Positions 11,036 through 20,556 of a stretch of 64,000 bases of DNA are shown in pieces. Every line of letters begins with the position of its first letter. Position 1 is the first letter of the stretch. Source of the stretch: Planctomycetota bacterium (lineage in GTDB: Bacteria > Planctomycetota > PUPC01 > JACPCR01); contig JACPCR010000070.1 of assembly GCA_016179685.1 (NCBI GenBank), positions 1 to 64,000 of the forward strand, written 5' to 3'. The position numbers and the translations under genes are program-made. Below the pieces are notes generated by a model. It searched no databases. It was not told the DNA's origin and saw nothing but the letters and a program-made list of their open reading frames with translations.

Positions 11036-11344
11036 TCATCCCTTCAGGATGGCCATGTCATCCGCACTCGTGGTCCGTTTCAGCCGGAACACGGCCAAGA
11101 TGATGCCGAGTCCAACGGCGCTCTCCGCAGCGGCGAGGGCCATGGCGAAAAAGGCCACCACGTGGCCGTCGAGGCTTCCGAGGCAGCGTGAGAAGACGAG
11201 CAGAGTGAGATTGACGGCGTTGAGCATCAGCTCGACGCTCATAAGCAGTACGATCATGTTCCGGCGGAGGATGAACCCTTCCACCCCCAGCACGAACAGG
11301 ATCGAAGCGAGCATCAAACAAGGCTTATAGAGGGACGGATTCAT
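11036..11344 (-). CDS. nuoK: NADH-quinone oxidoreductase subunit K
   Basis: 102 residues with three TM helices, the normal size for NuoK. The second helix has SVELMLNAVNL with the conserved membrane-embedded glutamate of the proton path, and RRNMIVLLMS precedes it. It lies 9 bp after nuoJ and 81 bp before nuoL. Confidence 0.95.
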   Translation of the reverse strand: MNPSLYKPCLMLASILFVLGVEGFILRRNMIVLLMSVELMLNAVNLTLLVFSRCLGSLDGHVVAFFAMALAAAESAVGLGIILAVFRLKRTTSADDMAILKG

Positions 11345-11353
11345 GGGGGTCTT

Positions 11354-11869
11354 TCAATCCAGGTGGCGCTTGGCCAGGAGCACCGCGCCGATCATGGCGA
11401 CGAGGAGCAGGATGGAAACGATCTCGAAGGGATAGAGGTAAGAGCGGAACAGGAGCGCGCCGACGGCCCGGATCGAGCCGAAGTCCCGCGGCGGGTCGGC
11501 CTGGCCCGCGGCCGGCAGCGCCGAGAGATCGAGGGGAAGCCACGTGACGGCGAAGAGGGTGAGAAGAACGACGCCGACCACGAGCCCGACGGCGAGCCGG
11601 CCCCTGCTGATCCTTTCCTGGCCGAGGTCCTCCTCCGGCATATTGAGCAGCATGATGACAAAAACGACGAGGACCATGATGGCGCCGGCGTAGACGAGAA
11701 CCTGCATGACGGCCACGAAGGGGGCCTGCAAGAGCCCGTAGAGCCCGGCGACCGCGAGGAACGTGACCACCAGGCTGATCGCGCCGGCAAGAGGATTCCG
11801 CCGGCTGATGGTCAACACCCCGCCCGCGACGGCCATCAGTGCAAAAAGGAAAAACAAAAAGGTTTCCAT
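11354..11869 (-). CDS. nuoJ: NADH-quinone oxidoreductase subunit J
   Basis: 171 residues, five predicted TM helices. The third helix region VLVYAGAIMVLVVFVIMLLN contains the pi-bulge tyrosine typical of NuoJ/ND6. The start overlaps the nuoI stop as TGATG, implying translational coupling. Length is normal for the family. Confidence 0.94.
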   Translation of the reverse strand: METFLFFLFALMAVAGGVLTISRRNPLAGAISLVVTFLAVAGLYGLLQAPFVAVMQVLVYAGAIMVLVVFVIMLLNMPEEDLGQERISRGRLAVGLVVGVVLLTLFAVTWLPLDLSALPAAGQADPPRDFGSIRAVGALLFRSYLYPFEIVSILLLVAMIGAVLLAKRHLD

Positions 11870-12498
11870 CAGGCCTCCGCGGCGTTCCGCTCCAAAGTGG
11901 GCAACCCGTCCTTGAAACGGTTCTGCCAGAGGAAGTCCTCCCGGGAATAGCCCGCTCTCGGAAACTTCCCCGTATCCATCTTGATGGCGTCACAGGGACA
12001 CGCCTCAACGCAGAAACCGCAATAGACGCATTTCAACAGGTCGATGTCGTAGAGAGTGGGATACTTCTCGATAATCTTGGTCACACCCGCGTCGACCTTG
12101 ACCAGGGGCTTGGAAAACTCCCCGGCCACGATGGTGATGCACCCGGCGGGGCACGCCGTGGCGCAGCACATGCAGGCCGTGCACTTGGTGTGACCATCTT
12201 CCCACTTGTTGAGCCGGTGCTTCGCCCGGAATCTCTGCGGGAGCGGGCGCGGCAGCTCCGGCCACTGAATGGTCCGGAAGCGGCCGGGAAACAGCAGATT
12301 CCGAAACAGATGGCCCAGGGTGATGGCCAGCCCGCGGACGACCTCCACGACGTAGATGCGCTCCGGGAGGCTCAACCCACCCGCACCGGGCCCGGCGTCC
12401 GTGCCCGGGCTGGCGGGACCGTGCGCCGCGCCGTGCGGGTGCGAGTCCGCGCTCGCAGGCGCATGCTCCTTTACCGTTTCCGTGTGGGTCTCACTCAT
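11869..12498 (-). CDS. nuoI: NADH-quinone oxidoreductase subunit I (two 4Fe-4S ferredoxin)
   Basis: 209 residues. Two ferredoxin motifs are present, CTACMCCATACPAGC and CVYCGFCVEACPCDAI, ligating clusters N6a and N6b that pass electrons toward NuoB. The first 50 or so residues are a Pro/Gly/His-rich extension (for example ASADSHPHGAAHGPAS) that is absent from short NuoI proteins. It lies 24 bp after nuoH. Confidence 0.95.
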   Translation of the reverse strand: MSETHTETVKEHAPASADSHPHGAAHGPASPGTDAGPGAGGLSLPERIYVVEVVRGLAITLGHLFRNLLFPGRFRTIQWPELPRPLPQRFRAKHRLNKWEDGHTKCTACMCCATACPAGCITIVAGEFSKPLVKVDAGVTKIIEKYPTLYDIDLLKCVYCGFCVEACPCDAIKMDTGKFPRAGYSREDFLWQNRFKDGLPTLERNAAEA

Positions 12499-12522
12499 GG
12501 GTTCGCTCCCCCTGCTCCCGCG

Positions 12523-13908
12523 CTATCCCTGGACAAAATAGACCACCCCGGTGACCACGAGATTGGCCAGAGCAAGGGGCAACATGACCTGCCAGCCCAG
12601 CTTCATGAGCTGGTCATATCGGAATCGAGGCAGTGTCCACCTCACCCAGATGAAAAGCCAGGCGACCAGAAGAAGCTTGGTCACGAAGGCGCTGAACTGC
12701 ACCAGGGCCGTAAAGACGCCGCCCCAGCCCTTCCAGTACAAGAGTTGCTCGATCGCTCCGCGTACCCCGCCCGGAAGGAGATGCAATGCCCGATCCATGC
12801 CGACCACGAGTGAGGGCCATCCTCCCTTGCTGTCCACCGGCCACTTGACAAAAACGGTGCTCAGGATGAGGAAGGCCAGCGCGCCCGCCAGGGAGAGCCG
12901 GGAGAGCCACAGGCCCTCCCGCCGCCGCGCATCCTGCCAGCGCGTTCGATTGGCCAGATCATAGCGGCGGAGGATGACGAAGGAGAGGCAGAGGATCACC
13001 GTCGTCCCCATCGCCAGCAGGGGCAGCACAACGTCCAGGTGTCTCTTCAGCACGGCGGTCGGAAGCCAGGGCACCTGCCATCCGCCCAGGAAGAGCGTCG
13101 TCACGATGGCGCCCTGCACCAGGATGTTGACGTATTCGGCCATGAAGAAGAGGGCAAACTTCATGCTCGAATATTCCACGTGATACCCGGCGACGATCTC
13201 CGATTCTCCTTCGGGCAGGTCGAAAGGGTTGCGGTTCGTCTCGGCGAACGCGCAGGTCAGGTAGAGGACGAACGCCAGGGGCTGGATGACGATGCCCCAC
13301 TTGGGGAGGAATCCGAAGAGCAGCTCGCCCTGGCCGCGGACGATGTCGTTGAGCTCCACGGTCTGAAACGCCATGACCAGGCCGATGAGGCTGAGGCCCA
13401 TGGAAACCTCGTAACTGATCAATTGGGCTGAGGACCGAAGCCCGCCGAGCAGCCCGTACTTGTTGTTGGAGGCCCAGCCGGAGAGGACGACGGCGTAAAC
13501 CCCGAGCGAGGCGATGGCGAGGATGTAAAGGAAACCGACGCTGAGGTTTGCGGCCTGCATCGGGAAGCTCTTCTTGCCGATGACCACGGCGTCCGCGAAC
13601 GGGATGACCGCGTAAGTCATCAGGGCCACCGTCATCGCGACGAAAGGAGCAGCGATGTAATAGCCTCGGCTCACGTGCGAGGGAACGATGTCTTCCTTCG
13701 TGAACAACTTCACCACGTCCGCCACATTATGCACCATTCCGGCCAGGCGAAGGCCTCCAATATGGGCGCGGTTCGGTCCGATGCGGTCCTGGATGTAGGC
13801 CGACCCCTTCCGCTCCAGCCAGATCATCAGCGGGATCAGGTTCAGGAGCAGAAACCACATGAGGGCCGGGCGGCCGATGACCAGGATGAGACTCGAGATG
13901 ACTTCCAA
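12523..13908 (-). CDS. nuoH: NADH-quinone oxidoreductase subunit H
   Basis: 461 residues from a TTG start at 13908, chosen because AGGAAGG lies 7 nt upstream and the encoded LEVISSLILVIG is a plausible first TM; the longer reading frame overlaps nuoG and has no site. NuoH anchors the peripheral arm and forms the quinone chamber. ERKGSAYIQDRIGPNR and the loop FAETNRNPFDLPEGESE are diagnostic. It is longer than typical NuoH (about 325-430) because of extra sequence near residues 330-400. Confidence 0.93.
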   Translation of the reverse strand: MEVISSLILVIGRPALMWFLLLNLIPLMIWLERKGSAYIQDRIGPNRAHIGGLRLAGMVHNVADVVKLFTKEDIVPSHVSRGYYIAAPFVAMTVALMTYAVIPFADAVVIGKKSFPMQAANLSVGFLYILAIASLGVYAVVLSGWASNNKYGLLGGLRSSAQLISYEVSMGLSLIGLVMAFQTVELNDIVRGQGELLFGFLPKWGIVIQPLAFVLYLTCAFAETNRNPFDLPEGESEIVAGYHVEYSSMKFALFFMAEYVNILVQGAIVTTLFLGGWQVPWLPTAVLKRHLDVVLPLLAMGTTVILCLSFVILRRYDLANRTRWQDARRREGLWLSRLSLAGALAFLILSTVFVKWPVDSKGGWPSLVVGMDRALHLLPGGVRGAIEQLLYWKGWGGVFTALVQFSAFVTKLLLVAWLFIWVRWTLPRFRYDQLMKLGWQVMLPLALANLVVTGVVYFVQG

Positions 13909-13982
13909 AGGTTCTACCTTCCTACAAACGGCCCCCGGACCAGGAGGCGCTCGCCGCCGGCCCGGAAGGGACCGGCGAGGCT

Positions 13983-15647
13983 CTACGACGAGGCGACCGG
14001 CTTGGTCTGCGCTGCGGCGGCTGCCGCTGGAGCGGCCGTGGCCGCGGCGGGGCCGTAGCCCCGGGCCCAGCATCCCATCTTGCCGATCTCCTGATAGGTG
14101 ATGCCGGCGAGCGCAGGGACGCTGCTGGCCAGATGTTCCCAGATTCGCATGGCGTTGGAAAGGCCCTCCAGGGGCCTCCCCAGCTTTTCAGCCAGCCCGC
14201 GCAGAATCTCCGTCTCCGATTTCGCCCCCCACCTGGGGAGAACCGCCCGGGCGGCCCGCTGGACGCGCCCCTGAAAATTCACATAAGTCCCTTCCCGCTC
14301 GGCGAAAGACCCGGTGGGCAGGACCACGTGTGCCGCGTCCACGGTCGGATTCCGGCGCGAGTCGAGCACGACCAGGGTCTTCAGCGTGTTCAGTTTCGCA
14401 CGCACCGCCGGCCCATCGCCGGCCATCCCCAGGAAATCATTATGGAGGACGATCAAGACTTGGACACGGCCCGACTCGATGCCGGATAGAATCTCCTGAA
14501 GCCCCTTCCAGGGACCCAGGAACTGAGCCCCCAGCGAATTGGGATGCTTGTCCGCGCGAAGCAGAATGTCGTCCTCGTAGCCCGGCTGCCGCCAGGATTC
14601 CGCAGAAACCAGTTCCGTGCCGACGCTCTCCACCATGAGCTTCCGGAACAGGAAGAGGTCCTCGTTGGTGCCGTCCGGGGAACAGAGGCCGGCCACCGCC
14701 GCAGGCCCCGCCGCCTTCACCTTTTCGACGACGGAATCCAGCGCTTCCTCCCAGGCGGCTGGTCGAGCGCCGCCCTCCAGGCGCAGCTCCGGCTCGCGCA
14801 GGCGATTCTCGTTGACCTCGCGGTAGAGCAGGCGGCCTTCGTCGCACATCCAGGACTTGTTCACCTCCGGATTACGCCGGGGCCGAAGCCGGTAAGCCGT
14901 CCCCTGCAATCCGTCCATCGTCGTGTGCGAATAGGTATCCAGGACCGCGTTGCAGCCCCGGGCGCACCCGTGGCAAATCGTATCCGTCGGCTTCAAAAAC
15001 CAGACGCGGCACTGAAACCGGAAGTCGAGGTCCGTCAGGGCCCCGACGGGACACACGTCCACGGTGCAGACGGAATACTTGTTGGCGAGGGGCTGGCCGG
15101 GGAACGTGGTGATGAACGAATGATCGCCTCGGCCGCCAATCGCCAGTTCCGAGGTCTTCGTCACGTGCCGCGTGAACCGCACGCAGCGGGAGCACAGGAC
15201 GCAGCGCTCCTGGTCGAGAATGACCCGCGGGCCGATTCGCAGCGTCTTGTTCTTATGAACCTTCTCCACCGTCACGCGGCTCTGGTGGAAGCCGTAGGTC
15301 ATGTAATACTGCTGCAATCGGCACTCGCCGGCCTGATCGCAGACGGGGCAGTCCACGGGATGATTGACGAGGAGAAATTCCAGGACCCCCCGCCGGGCTT
15401 TTTCCATGGTCGGGGTCTGGGTCCGGACCACCATGCCCTCGGCCACTCGCGTCGCGCACGAGATGACACCCGCCACTCCCTTCGGAGTCTCCAGCTCCAC
15501 CAGGCACTGCCGGCAGTTCCCGTCGACGGGCAAATCCGGGTGGTAGCAGAAATGGGGCACGAAAATCCCCCGGTCCAGGAGGGCCTGCAGCAGGCTCGCG
15601 CCTGCCGGCGCCTCCATCTCCTTGCCGTCGACCTTGATCTTTGCCAT
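13983..15647 (-). CDS. nuoG: NADH-quinone oxidoreductase subunit G
   Basis: 554 residues from the ATG at 15647 (MAKIKVDGKEMEA), 14 bp after nuoF. Residues 1-80 hold the 2Fe-2S ferredoxin domain (CYHPDLPVDGNCRQC and a later Cys). HPVDCPVCDQAGEC provides the His/Cys ligands of N3. CVLCSRCVRF with VCPVGAL fits N4, and CHGCARGC plus a later WMC fits an N7-type cluster. A shortened molybdopterin-oxidoreductase-like domain follows; at 554 residues it lacks much of the long domain seen in E. coli NuoG (about 900). The C-terminus is an Ala/Pro-rich tail. Confidence 0.94.
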   Translation of the reverse strand: MAKIKVDGKEMEAPAGASLLQALLDRGIFVPHFCYHPDLPVDGNCRQCLVELETPKGVAGVISCATRVAEGMVVRTQTPTMEKARRGVLEFLLVNHPVDCPVCDQAGECRLQQYYMTYGFHQSRVTVEKVHKNKTLRIGPRVILDQERCVLCSRCVRFTRHVTKTSELAIGGRGDHSFITTFPGQPLANKYSVCTVDVCPVGALTDLDFRFQCRVWFLKPTDTICHGCARGCNAVLDTYSHTTMDGLQGTAYRLRPRRNPEVNKSWMCDEGRLLYREVNENRLREPELRLEGGARPAAWEEALDSVVEKVKAAGPAAVAGLCSPDGTNEDLFLFRKLMVESVGTELVSAESWRQPGYEDDILLRADKHPNSLGAQFLGPWKGLQEILSGIESGRVQVLIVLHNDFLGMAGDGPAVRAKLNTLKTLVVLDSRRNPTVDAAHVVLPTGSFAEREGTYVNFQGRVQRAARAVLPRWGAKSETEILRGLAEKLGRPLEGLSNAMRIWEHLASSVPALAGITYQEIGKMGCWARGYGPAAATAAPAAAAAAQTKPVASS

Positions 15648-15661
15648 GGTCAGAAAATCCT

Positions 15662-17056
15662 CTAGTGGACCGAGGCCCCGGCCCGGGTCCCCGCCGAATG
15701 CTGTTCGGCGTGCCCCGGCACGACCTGGCCCACCGACACGGAAGGCCGCGCTTTCGCTATGGCTTCCTCGAATTCGCTGCGGAACTTGACCAGGTAGCTC
15801 TGGATGGGCCACGCCAGGGCGTCCGAGAAGACGCAGATCGTCTTTCCCCCGCCCAGGCCCTCGTCCTTCCCGATCCATTTCAGGATGGGTTGCGGGCCCG
15901 TGGCCCAGGCCCGCATGTTGTTGCACAGGTCATGCAGCAGCTCCAGATCGCCCGGCCGCCCCCGACCCGCCTCGATCGCCACCAGTAGCCGGTGCACCCA
16001 CCCGCTCCCCTCCCGGCACGGCGTGCACTGCCCGCAGCTCTCGTGCGCGTAAAAGGAGGCCAGATTCCGCGCCAAACTCACCATCGAGAAGGTGTGAGGG
16101 ATCGCCACGATCCCACCGGAACCCAGGAAGCTTCCCAAGGCGTTCATCGACTCGTAATCCAGGTTCGCCTTCTCCACCTCATCCGCCGTCAGGATGGGCA
16201 TCGAGGAGCCGCCCGGAATGCACGCCTTCAGCTTCAGCCCCTCGCACATCCCGCCGGCATCCCGGTTGAGAAGGTCCCGCAACGGATAGCCCATGTCCTT
16301 CTCGAACCAGTTGGGATTCCGGACCGGGCCGCTGACACAGAACATCTTCGTCCCGGTGCTCTTCGGCGTCCCGATCTTGGCGTAGGCTTCTCCCCCGTTC
16401 CGGAGAATCCAGGGCACCGCTGCCAGGGTTTCCACGTTGTTCACCACGGTCGGACAGCCGTAGAGGCCCGAGACGGCCGGGAAGGGCGGCTTGATCCTGG
16501 GCTGCCCCTTGTTCCCCTCGAGGGAGTTGATCAGGCCGGTCTCTTCACCGCAGATATAGGCCCCGGCGCCCCGGTGCACCACGACCTTCAGGCTGAATTC
16601 CGTCCCCAGGATTCGCTCGCCCAGGTAGTTCCCCGCAACGGCTTCCGCAACCGCCCTCTCCAGGATTTTCGCCTGCTTGAAGAATTCGCCCCGAATGTAG
16701 ATGAACGCGTGCCGGCAACCGACGGCATAGCAGGCAATCGCAATCCCCTCGAGCAGCAGATGCGGGTCCCGATTGATGATGTGACGGTCCTTGAATGTGC
16801 CCGGTTCGCTCTCGTCCGCGTTGACGCACATGTAGATGGGCTTCCCGCTCTTCGTGTCCAGAAAGCTCCACTTCACCCCGGTCGGAAACCCGGCGCCCCC
16901 TCGGCCTCTCAGGCCGGATTTCTTCACCTCGTCCATCACCTGGCCGGGTTTGAGGGAAAAGGCCTTCTTCAGGCCCTCGTAGCCCCCGTTCGCCAGGTAG
17001 CCCGCCAGCGTATCCGAATTCGGCCTTCCAAAATTGGCGCTGATGATCAGAGGCAT
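15662..17056 (-). CDS. nuoF: NADH-quinone oxidoreductase subunit F (FMN/NADH binding)
   Basis: 464 residues. SGLRGRGGAGFPTGVKWSF is the FMN/NADH-binding glycine-rich segment, VCNADESEPGT-like CVNADESEPGTFKDR follows, and ESCGQCTPCREG provides three ligands of cluster N3. It accepts hydride from NADH at the tip of the peripheral arm. Its start overlaps the nuoE stop by 10 bp. Slightly longer than average at the C-terminus. Confidence 0.96.
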   Translation of the reverse strand: MPLIISANFGRPNSDTLAGYLANGGYEGLKKAFSLKPGQVMDEVKKSGLRGRGGAGFPTGVKWSFLDTKSGKPIYMCVNADESEPGTFKDRHIINRDPHLLLEGIAIACYAVGCRHAFIYIRGEFFKQAKILERAVAEAVAGNYLGERILGTEFSLKVVVHRGAGAYICGEETGLINSLEGNKGQPRIKPPFPAVSGLYGCPTVVNNVETLAAVPWILRNGGEAYAKIGTPKSTGTKMFCVSGPVRNPNWFEKDMGYPLRDLLNRDAGGMCEGLKLKACIPGGSSMPILTADEVEKANLDYESMNALGSFLGSGGIVAIPHTFSMVSLARNLASFYAHESCGQCTPCREGSGWVHRLLVAIEAGRGRPGDLELLHDLCNNMRAWATGPQPILKWIGKDEGLGGGKTICVFSDALAWPIQSYLVKFRSEFEEAIAKARPSVSVGQVVPGHAEQHSAGTRAGASVH

Positions 17057-17553
17057 GGCTTCACCTGCTGGCGGCCGCTCTTCAAATCTTCCAGAAGCTC
17101 ATCCACCTTCTCTGGGGTCAGGGGCCCGTAGTAATCCTCGTTCACCTGAATCATCGGGGCCAGCTCGCAGGCCGCCAGACATTCCACCTGGCTCAGGGTG
17201 AACAGGCCGTCCGCCGTCGTCTGCCCCACGTCGATCCCCAGCCTCTGCCGGAGGCGGTCCGTGATCTGCCGGCAACCCATGATCTCGCACGACGCCGTCT
17301 TGCAGACCTGGAGGTGAAACCGTCCGATCGGTTGCTGGAAGAACATCGTGTAAAACGTCAACACCGAGTAGACGTGAGCCGGAGGCTGCTCCACCACCTG
17401 GGCCGCGTAGAGCAGCGCCTCGCGGCAGAGATGCCCCTTCTCCTCCTGGATCGCCCAGAGCACGGGCAGAATCGCGGATTTCTTGAAAGGATACCGGGGA
17501 AGGATTTCCTCCCGAATCCGCTTGTCCGTCTTCTCAGAAAGCTCAAAGGCCAT
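17047..17553 (-). CDS. nuoE: NADH-quinone oxidoreductase subunit E
   Basis: 168 residues from the ATG at 17553, which has GGGAG 7 nt upstream; a second ATG at 17589 would add 12 residues with a poorer site. This thioredoxin-like 2Fe-2S protein ligates N1a; the four cysteines are in CKTASC and VECLAAC. It works with NuoF and NuoG in the NADH dehydrogenase module. Confidence 0.95.
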   Translation of the reverse strand: MAFELSEKTDKRIREEILPRYPFKKSAILPVLWAIQEEKGHLCREALLYAAQVVEQPPAHVYSVLTFYTMFFQQPIGRFHLQVCKTASCEIMGCRQITDRLRQRLGIDVGQTTADGLFTLSQVECLAACELAPMIQVNEDYYGPLTPEKVDELLEDLKSGRQQVKPCL

Positions 17554-17600
17554 ATCGATGCTCCCGCTCGATTCGAGCCATCCGGCCATCACTCGATGGC

Positions 17601-19364
17601 CTACCGGTCCAGTTCCCCCGCAATGATGTTCAGACTGCCGATCGCCAGAACGGCGTCCGCCAGCATCCCGCCCTCGATGATCCGGGAATAAGCGGAATAA
17701 ATCAGGAAACACGGGGGACGAACGCGCACGCGGTAGGGCTGCCCCGTCCCGTCACTGATCACGTAAAAGCCGAGCTCGCCGTTGGGCGCCTCCGTCGGAC
17801 AGTACACCTCGCCCGCCGGAGGCTTCACCCCCTGGTAGACCATCACGAAATGGTTCATCAGAGACTCGATGTTCCCGTATACTCCGGAACGGCCCGGCTT
17901 CTGCGGCAGCACCGCAGCCGGGTTCTCCACGTTCACTGGCCCGCCGGGCAGGCGGCTCAGGGCCTGCTCGATGATGCGCACGCTCTGCTCCATCTCCAGG
18001 AAACGAATGAGCAGGCGATCATGCACATCGCCTCCCTCCAGCACCGGCACCTCGAAGTCCCATTCGCCGTAGTGATAGTAGGGGTCCTTCTTTCGCAAGT
18101 CCCAATCCATGCCCGCGGACCGCAGGCAAGGGCCCGTCCAGCCGTAGCTGACCGCATCCTCCCGCGAGATGACGGCGACGCCTTTCGTCCGGTCGATGAA
18201 GATTCGATTCCTGCGGACGAGTCCCAGGACGTCCTTCAACGCAGCCCGGAGCTTGACCAGGCATGCCCGCACGTGATCCTCGAATCCCTCGTAAAGGTCG
18301 TAGGCCAGGCCGCCGATCCGCACGTAATTGTTCGTCAATCGGTGGCCGGTCAGGCTCTCCAGCACCTCATATATTTCCTCGCGGACGCCGAAGCTGTACC
18401 AGAAATTGGTCAGGGCGCCCATGTCCACGAGGTTCGCCCCCACGCAGACCAGGTGGTCGATGATGCGAGAAAGCTCCATCAGGATGACGCGGATGGTGAT
18501 GGCCCGCTCCGTGATCTCCAGCCCCATGAGCTTCTCGATGGCCCGGCAGTAGGCCACGTTGTTGACCAGGGCGGAACAGTAGTTCAGCCGGTCCGTGTAG
18601 GGAATGACCTGCGTGTAATTCCCCTTCTCCGCCGATTTCTCGAACGCCCGATGAAGATACCCGACCTCCGGGACAGCCTTCCGGATCGTCTCCCCGTCCA
18701 TCCGAACCAGCAACCGGAACGTTCCGTGCATGGCCGGATGCGCGGGGCCCAGGTTCAATTCCATCAGGTCGCTGAAGAGATCATCCGCATTCGCATCCGC
18801 CTCCCCCATCTCGTCGAGGAGGTCGTCCGGCTCGGCCAGCCACTGGCCCTGCTTGATCGGATAGTCCTTGCGGAGGGCGTGTCCGACAAAATCCTTGTGA
18901 CACAGTATCCGCTTCATCATCGGATGGTTACGGAAGCGAATACCAAAGAGGTCGTACACCTCACGCTCCATCCAGTCGGCCGCGCGCCACAGGCCGGCCG
19001 CGCTGTCCACCACGCCTACCTTCTGCTTCAGGGCCGCTTCCACCTCGTCCTCGTCCAACCTGACCCGCAGCCGCACGCGGTGGCCTCGCCGCGTCGAAAG
19101 GAGGTGATAGACCACTTCATAGCGCTCCGGGTAGTCCCGAGGCAGCTCGAGATGGTCCGCACCGGCCAAATCCATCAGGAAATCGTAGTCCAAGTCGGCT
19201 TCGGACTTCAGAAAGCCCAGCACGTCGAGCAGGCGATCCTTCTGGATGAGGACCGTATCATCGCCCCGGAAGCCATGGAGATACCGAGCGGCCTCTCCGA
19301 AGCGTTCCTCGAGGCGGCGCACGGTGAGCCGGGTGCTCGGCGCTGCTTCTACTGTTGTGGACAT
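17601..19364 (-). CDS. nuoCD: NADH-quinone oxidoreductase fused subunits C and D
   Basis: 587 residues. Residues about 1-190 are NuoC (30-kDa subunit; REVYDLFGIRFRNHPMMKRI is typical). Residues about 205-587 are NuoD (49-kDa subunit; LGPAHPAMHGTFRLLV, EVGYLHRAFEK and YPYTDRLNY-like IPYTDRLNYCS). The two are joined in one frame, as in E. coli and several other phyla. NuoD lines the quinone site. It starts 3 bp after nuoB and its stop is 47 bp before nuoE. Confidence 0.96.
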   Translation of the reverse strand: MSTTVEAAPSTRLTVRRLEERFGEAARYLHGFRGDDTVLIQKDRLLDVLGFLKSEADLDYDFLMDLAGADHLELPRDYPERYEVVYHLLSTRRGHRVRLRVRLDEDEVEAALKQKVGVVDSAAGLWRAADWMEREVYDLFGIRFRNHPMMKRILCHKDFVGHALRKDYPIKQGQWLAEPDDLLDEMGEADANADDLFSDLMELNLGPAHPAMHGTFRLLVRMDGETIRKAVPEVGYLHRAFEKSAEKGNYTQVIPYTDRLNYCSALVNNVAYCRAIEKLMGLEITERAITIRVILMELSRIIDHLVCVGANLVDMGALTNFWYSFGVREEIYEVLESLTGHRLTNNYVRIGGLAYDLYEGFEDHVRACLVKLRAALKDVLGLVRRNRIFIDRTKGVAVISREDAVSYGWTGPCLRSAGMDWDLRKKDPYYHYGEWDFEVPVLEGGDVHDRLLIRFLEMEQSVRIIEQALSRLPGGPVNVENPAAVLPQKPGRSGVYGNIESLMNHFVMVYQGVKPPAGEVYCPTEAPNGELGFYVISDGTGQPYRVRVRPPCFLIYSAYSRIIEGGMLADAVLAIGSLNIIAGELDR

Positions 19365-19367
19365 GGG

Positions 19368-19901
19368 TCAAGTCTTGATTTGAACAAGCTCGCGCGGCGG
19401 GCGCGCAAACGTCCGAGTCGAAGATTCCCGCTCGATTTTCTCCTGAAGCTTGACAATGCCATCCAGGAACGCCTCGGGCCGGGGCGGGCAGCCCGGAATG
19501 TACACATCCACGGGAACCACCTGGTCCACCCCCAGCAAGGTTGAATAGTTGTCATAGAACCCGCCGCAGGAAGCGCAGGCCCCCATGGCCACCACCCACT
19601 TCGGCTCGCACATCTGATTGTAGATTTTTTTCAAGACGGGGACCATCTTGTAAGAAACCGTGCCGGCAACCACCAGCACATCGGCCTGCCGTGGAGAAAA
19701 GCGGACCAGTTCGGCGCCGAAGCGGGCCAGGTCGAATTTCTGCGAAACGACACCCATGAATTCGATCGCACAACAGGCCGTCCCGAACGGGTACGGCCAC
19801 AGGGAATTCTTCCGACCCCAGTTGATCACCTCGTTGATGAGTTGATCCATCTTGACCTGAACGAAGCCGGTCTTGTTGGCGAACAGGCTTTCTAGTCCCA
19901 T
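19368..19901 (-). CDS. nuoB: NADH-quinone oxidoreductase subunit B
   Basis: 177 residues. It ligates the terminal cluster N2 with cysteines in [27 protein letters not shown] and [17 protein letters not shown]2 hands electrons to quinone. It overlaps the nuoA stop by 10 bp, consistent with coupled translation. Confidence 0.97.
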   Translation of the reverse strand: MGLESLFANKTGFVQVKMDQLINEVINWGRKNSLWPYPFGTACCAIEFMGVVSQKFDLARFGAELVRFSPRQADVLVVAGTVSYKMVPVLKKIYNQMCEPKWVVAMGACASCGGFYDNYSTLLGVDQVVPVDVYIPGCPPRPEAFLDGIVKLQEKIERESSTRTFARPPRELVQIKT

Positions 19902-20251
19902 TTCAAGGCCCCCTTCTGGACCACGTAGATCAACCCGACAACCAAAACCAGGATGAAGGTCAGCATCCCTACGAGGCCAGCGACCCCCAGGGTTCGAAAA
20001 TTCACCGCCCAGGGATAGATGAAGGCCACTTCAATGTCGAAGAGGATGAAAAAAACCGCGACGAGGTAAAATTTCACGGGGAAACGCTTCCGGGCATCCG
20101 ACTTCGGCGTAATGCCGCACTCGTAAGCTCCTTCCTTGTCGGGATTCGGACGCCGGGGTCCAATCTTCGACGACAAGAAGATGAACGAAGCGGGGATGCT
20201 GACCGCCAGCAGAAACACCACGGTGAGCGACAAAATCGGCTCTGATGACAC
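19892..20251 (-). CDS. nuoA: NADH-quinone oxidoreductase subunit A
   Basis: 119 residues from a GTG at 20251 with GGCGGAG 5 nt upstream; this gives the usual NuoA length, while the longer frame adds an unlikely leader. Three TM helices are visible, with the conserved loop [20 protein letters not shown] and [17 protein letters not shown]. It is the first gene of the 13-gene operon. Confidence 0.93.
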   Translation of the reverse strand: MSSEPILSLTVVFLLAVSIPASFIFLSSKIGPRRPNPDKEGAYECGITPKSDARKRFPVKFYLVAVFFILFDIEVAFIYPWAVNFRTLGVAGLVGMLTFILVLVVGLIYVVQKGALKWD

Positions 20252-20279
20252 GGAAACTCCGCCTGGACTGCCACAAGGG

Positions 20280-20353
20280 AACGAAGCGCTTGCCGTACCC
20301 TCTCTCGGTTCTGGTCTTTCGAGCCACAGGTCGGTTTGAGGCAACGCTTCGCT
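20280..20353 (-). repeat. Family G repeat in the nuo leader
   Basis: On the minus strand it reads AGCGAAGCGTTGCCTCAAAC at one end and GGCAAGCGCTTCG at the other, matching 53169-53246 over its length. It would lie in the 5' untranslated part of the nuo transcript. Here the first base before AGCGAA is C, so no TAG is formed. Confidence 0.8.
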
Positions 20354-20456
20354 GGCTCAGTGACCTGCAATCCGTGCAGCACGACTGCCCGCTATCGGCT
20401 GGTCTTCTCGTGGCCCGAGGGGTCATCTCTGGGCCCACGCAAGGCCAAAGGGCAGC

Positions 20457-20485
20457 ATGTTAACATTTCGACTTCGCGTTTTCAA
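20457..20485 (-). promoter_or_regulatory. Candidate sigma70-type promoter for the nuo operon
   Basis: On the minus strand TTGAAA (20480-20485) and TAACAT (20457-20462) are spaced by 17 bp in a locally AT-rich stretch. It would give a leader of about 200 nt before nuoA. It is a consensus match only. The rest of 20354-20556 shows nothing else recognisable. Confidence 0.4.
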
Positions 20486-20556
20486 TGGGAATTTGTGAAT
20501 CTTTGCACAATCTCAGCATTCAACATAATTTCTTTTGTCTAAAGGACTTCCGAAAG

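Noticed and set aside
13909..14073. Upstream extension of nuoH
   Set aside because: It overlaps nuoG, has no hydrophobic character, and a good ribosome site precedes the TTG at 13908.
15648..15926. 93-residue N-terminal extension of nuoG
   Set aside because: It overlaps nuoF out of frame and lacks any ferredoxin-like feature; the ATG at 15647 begins the typical domain.
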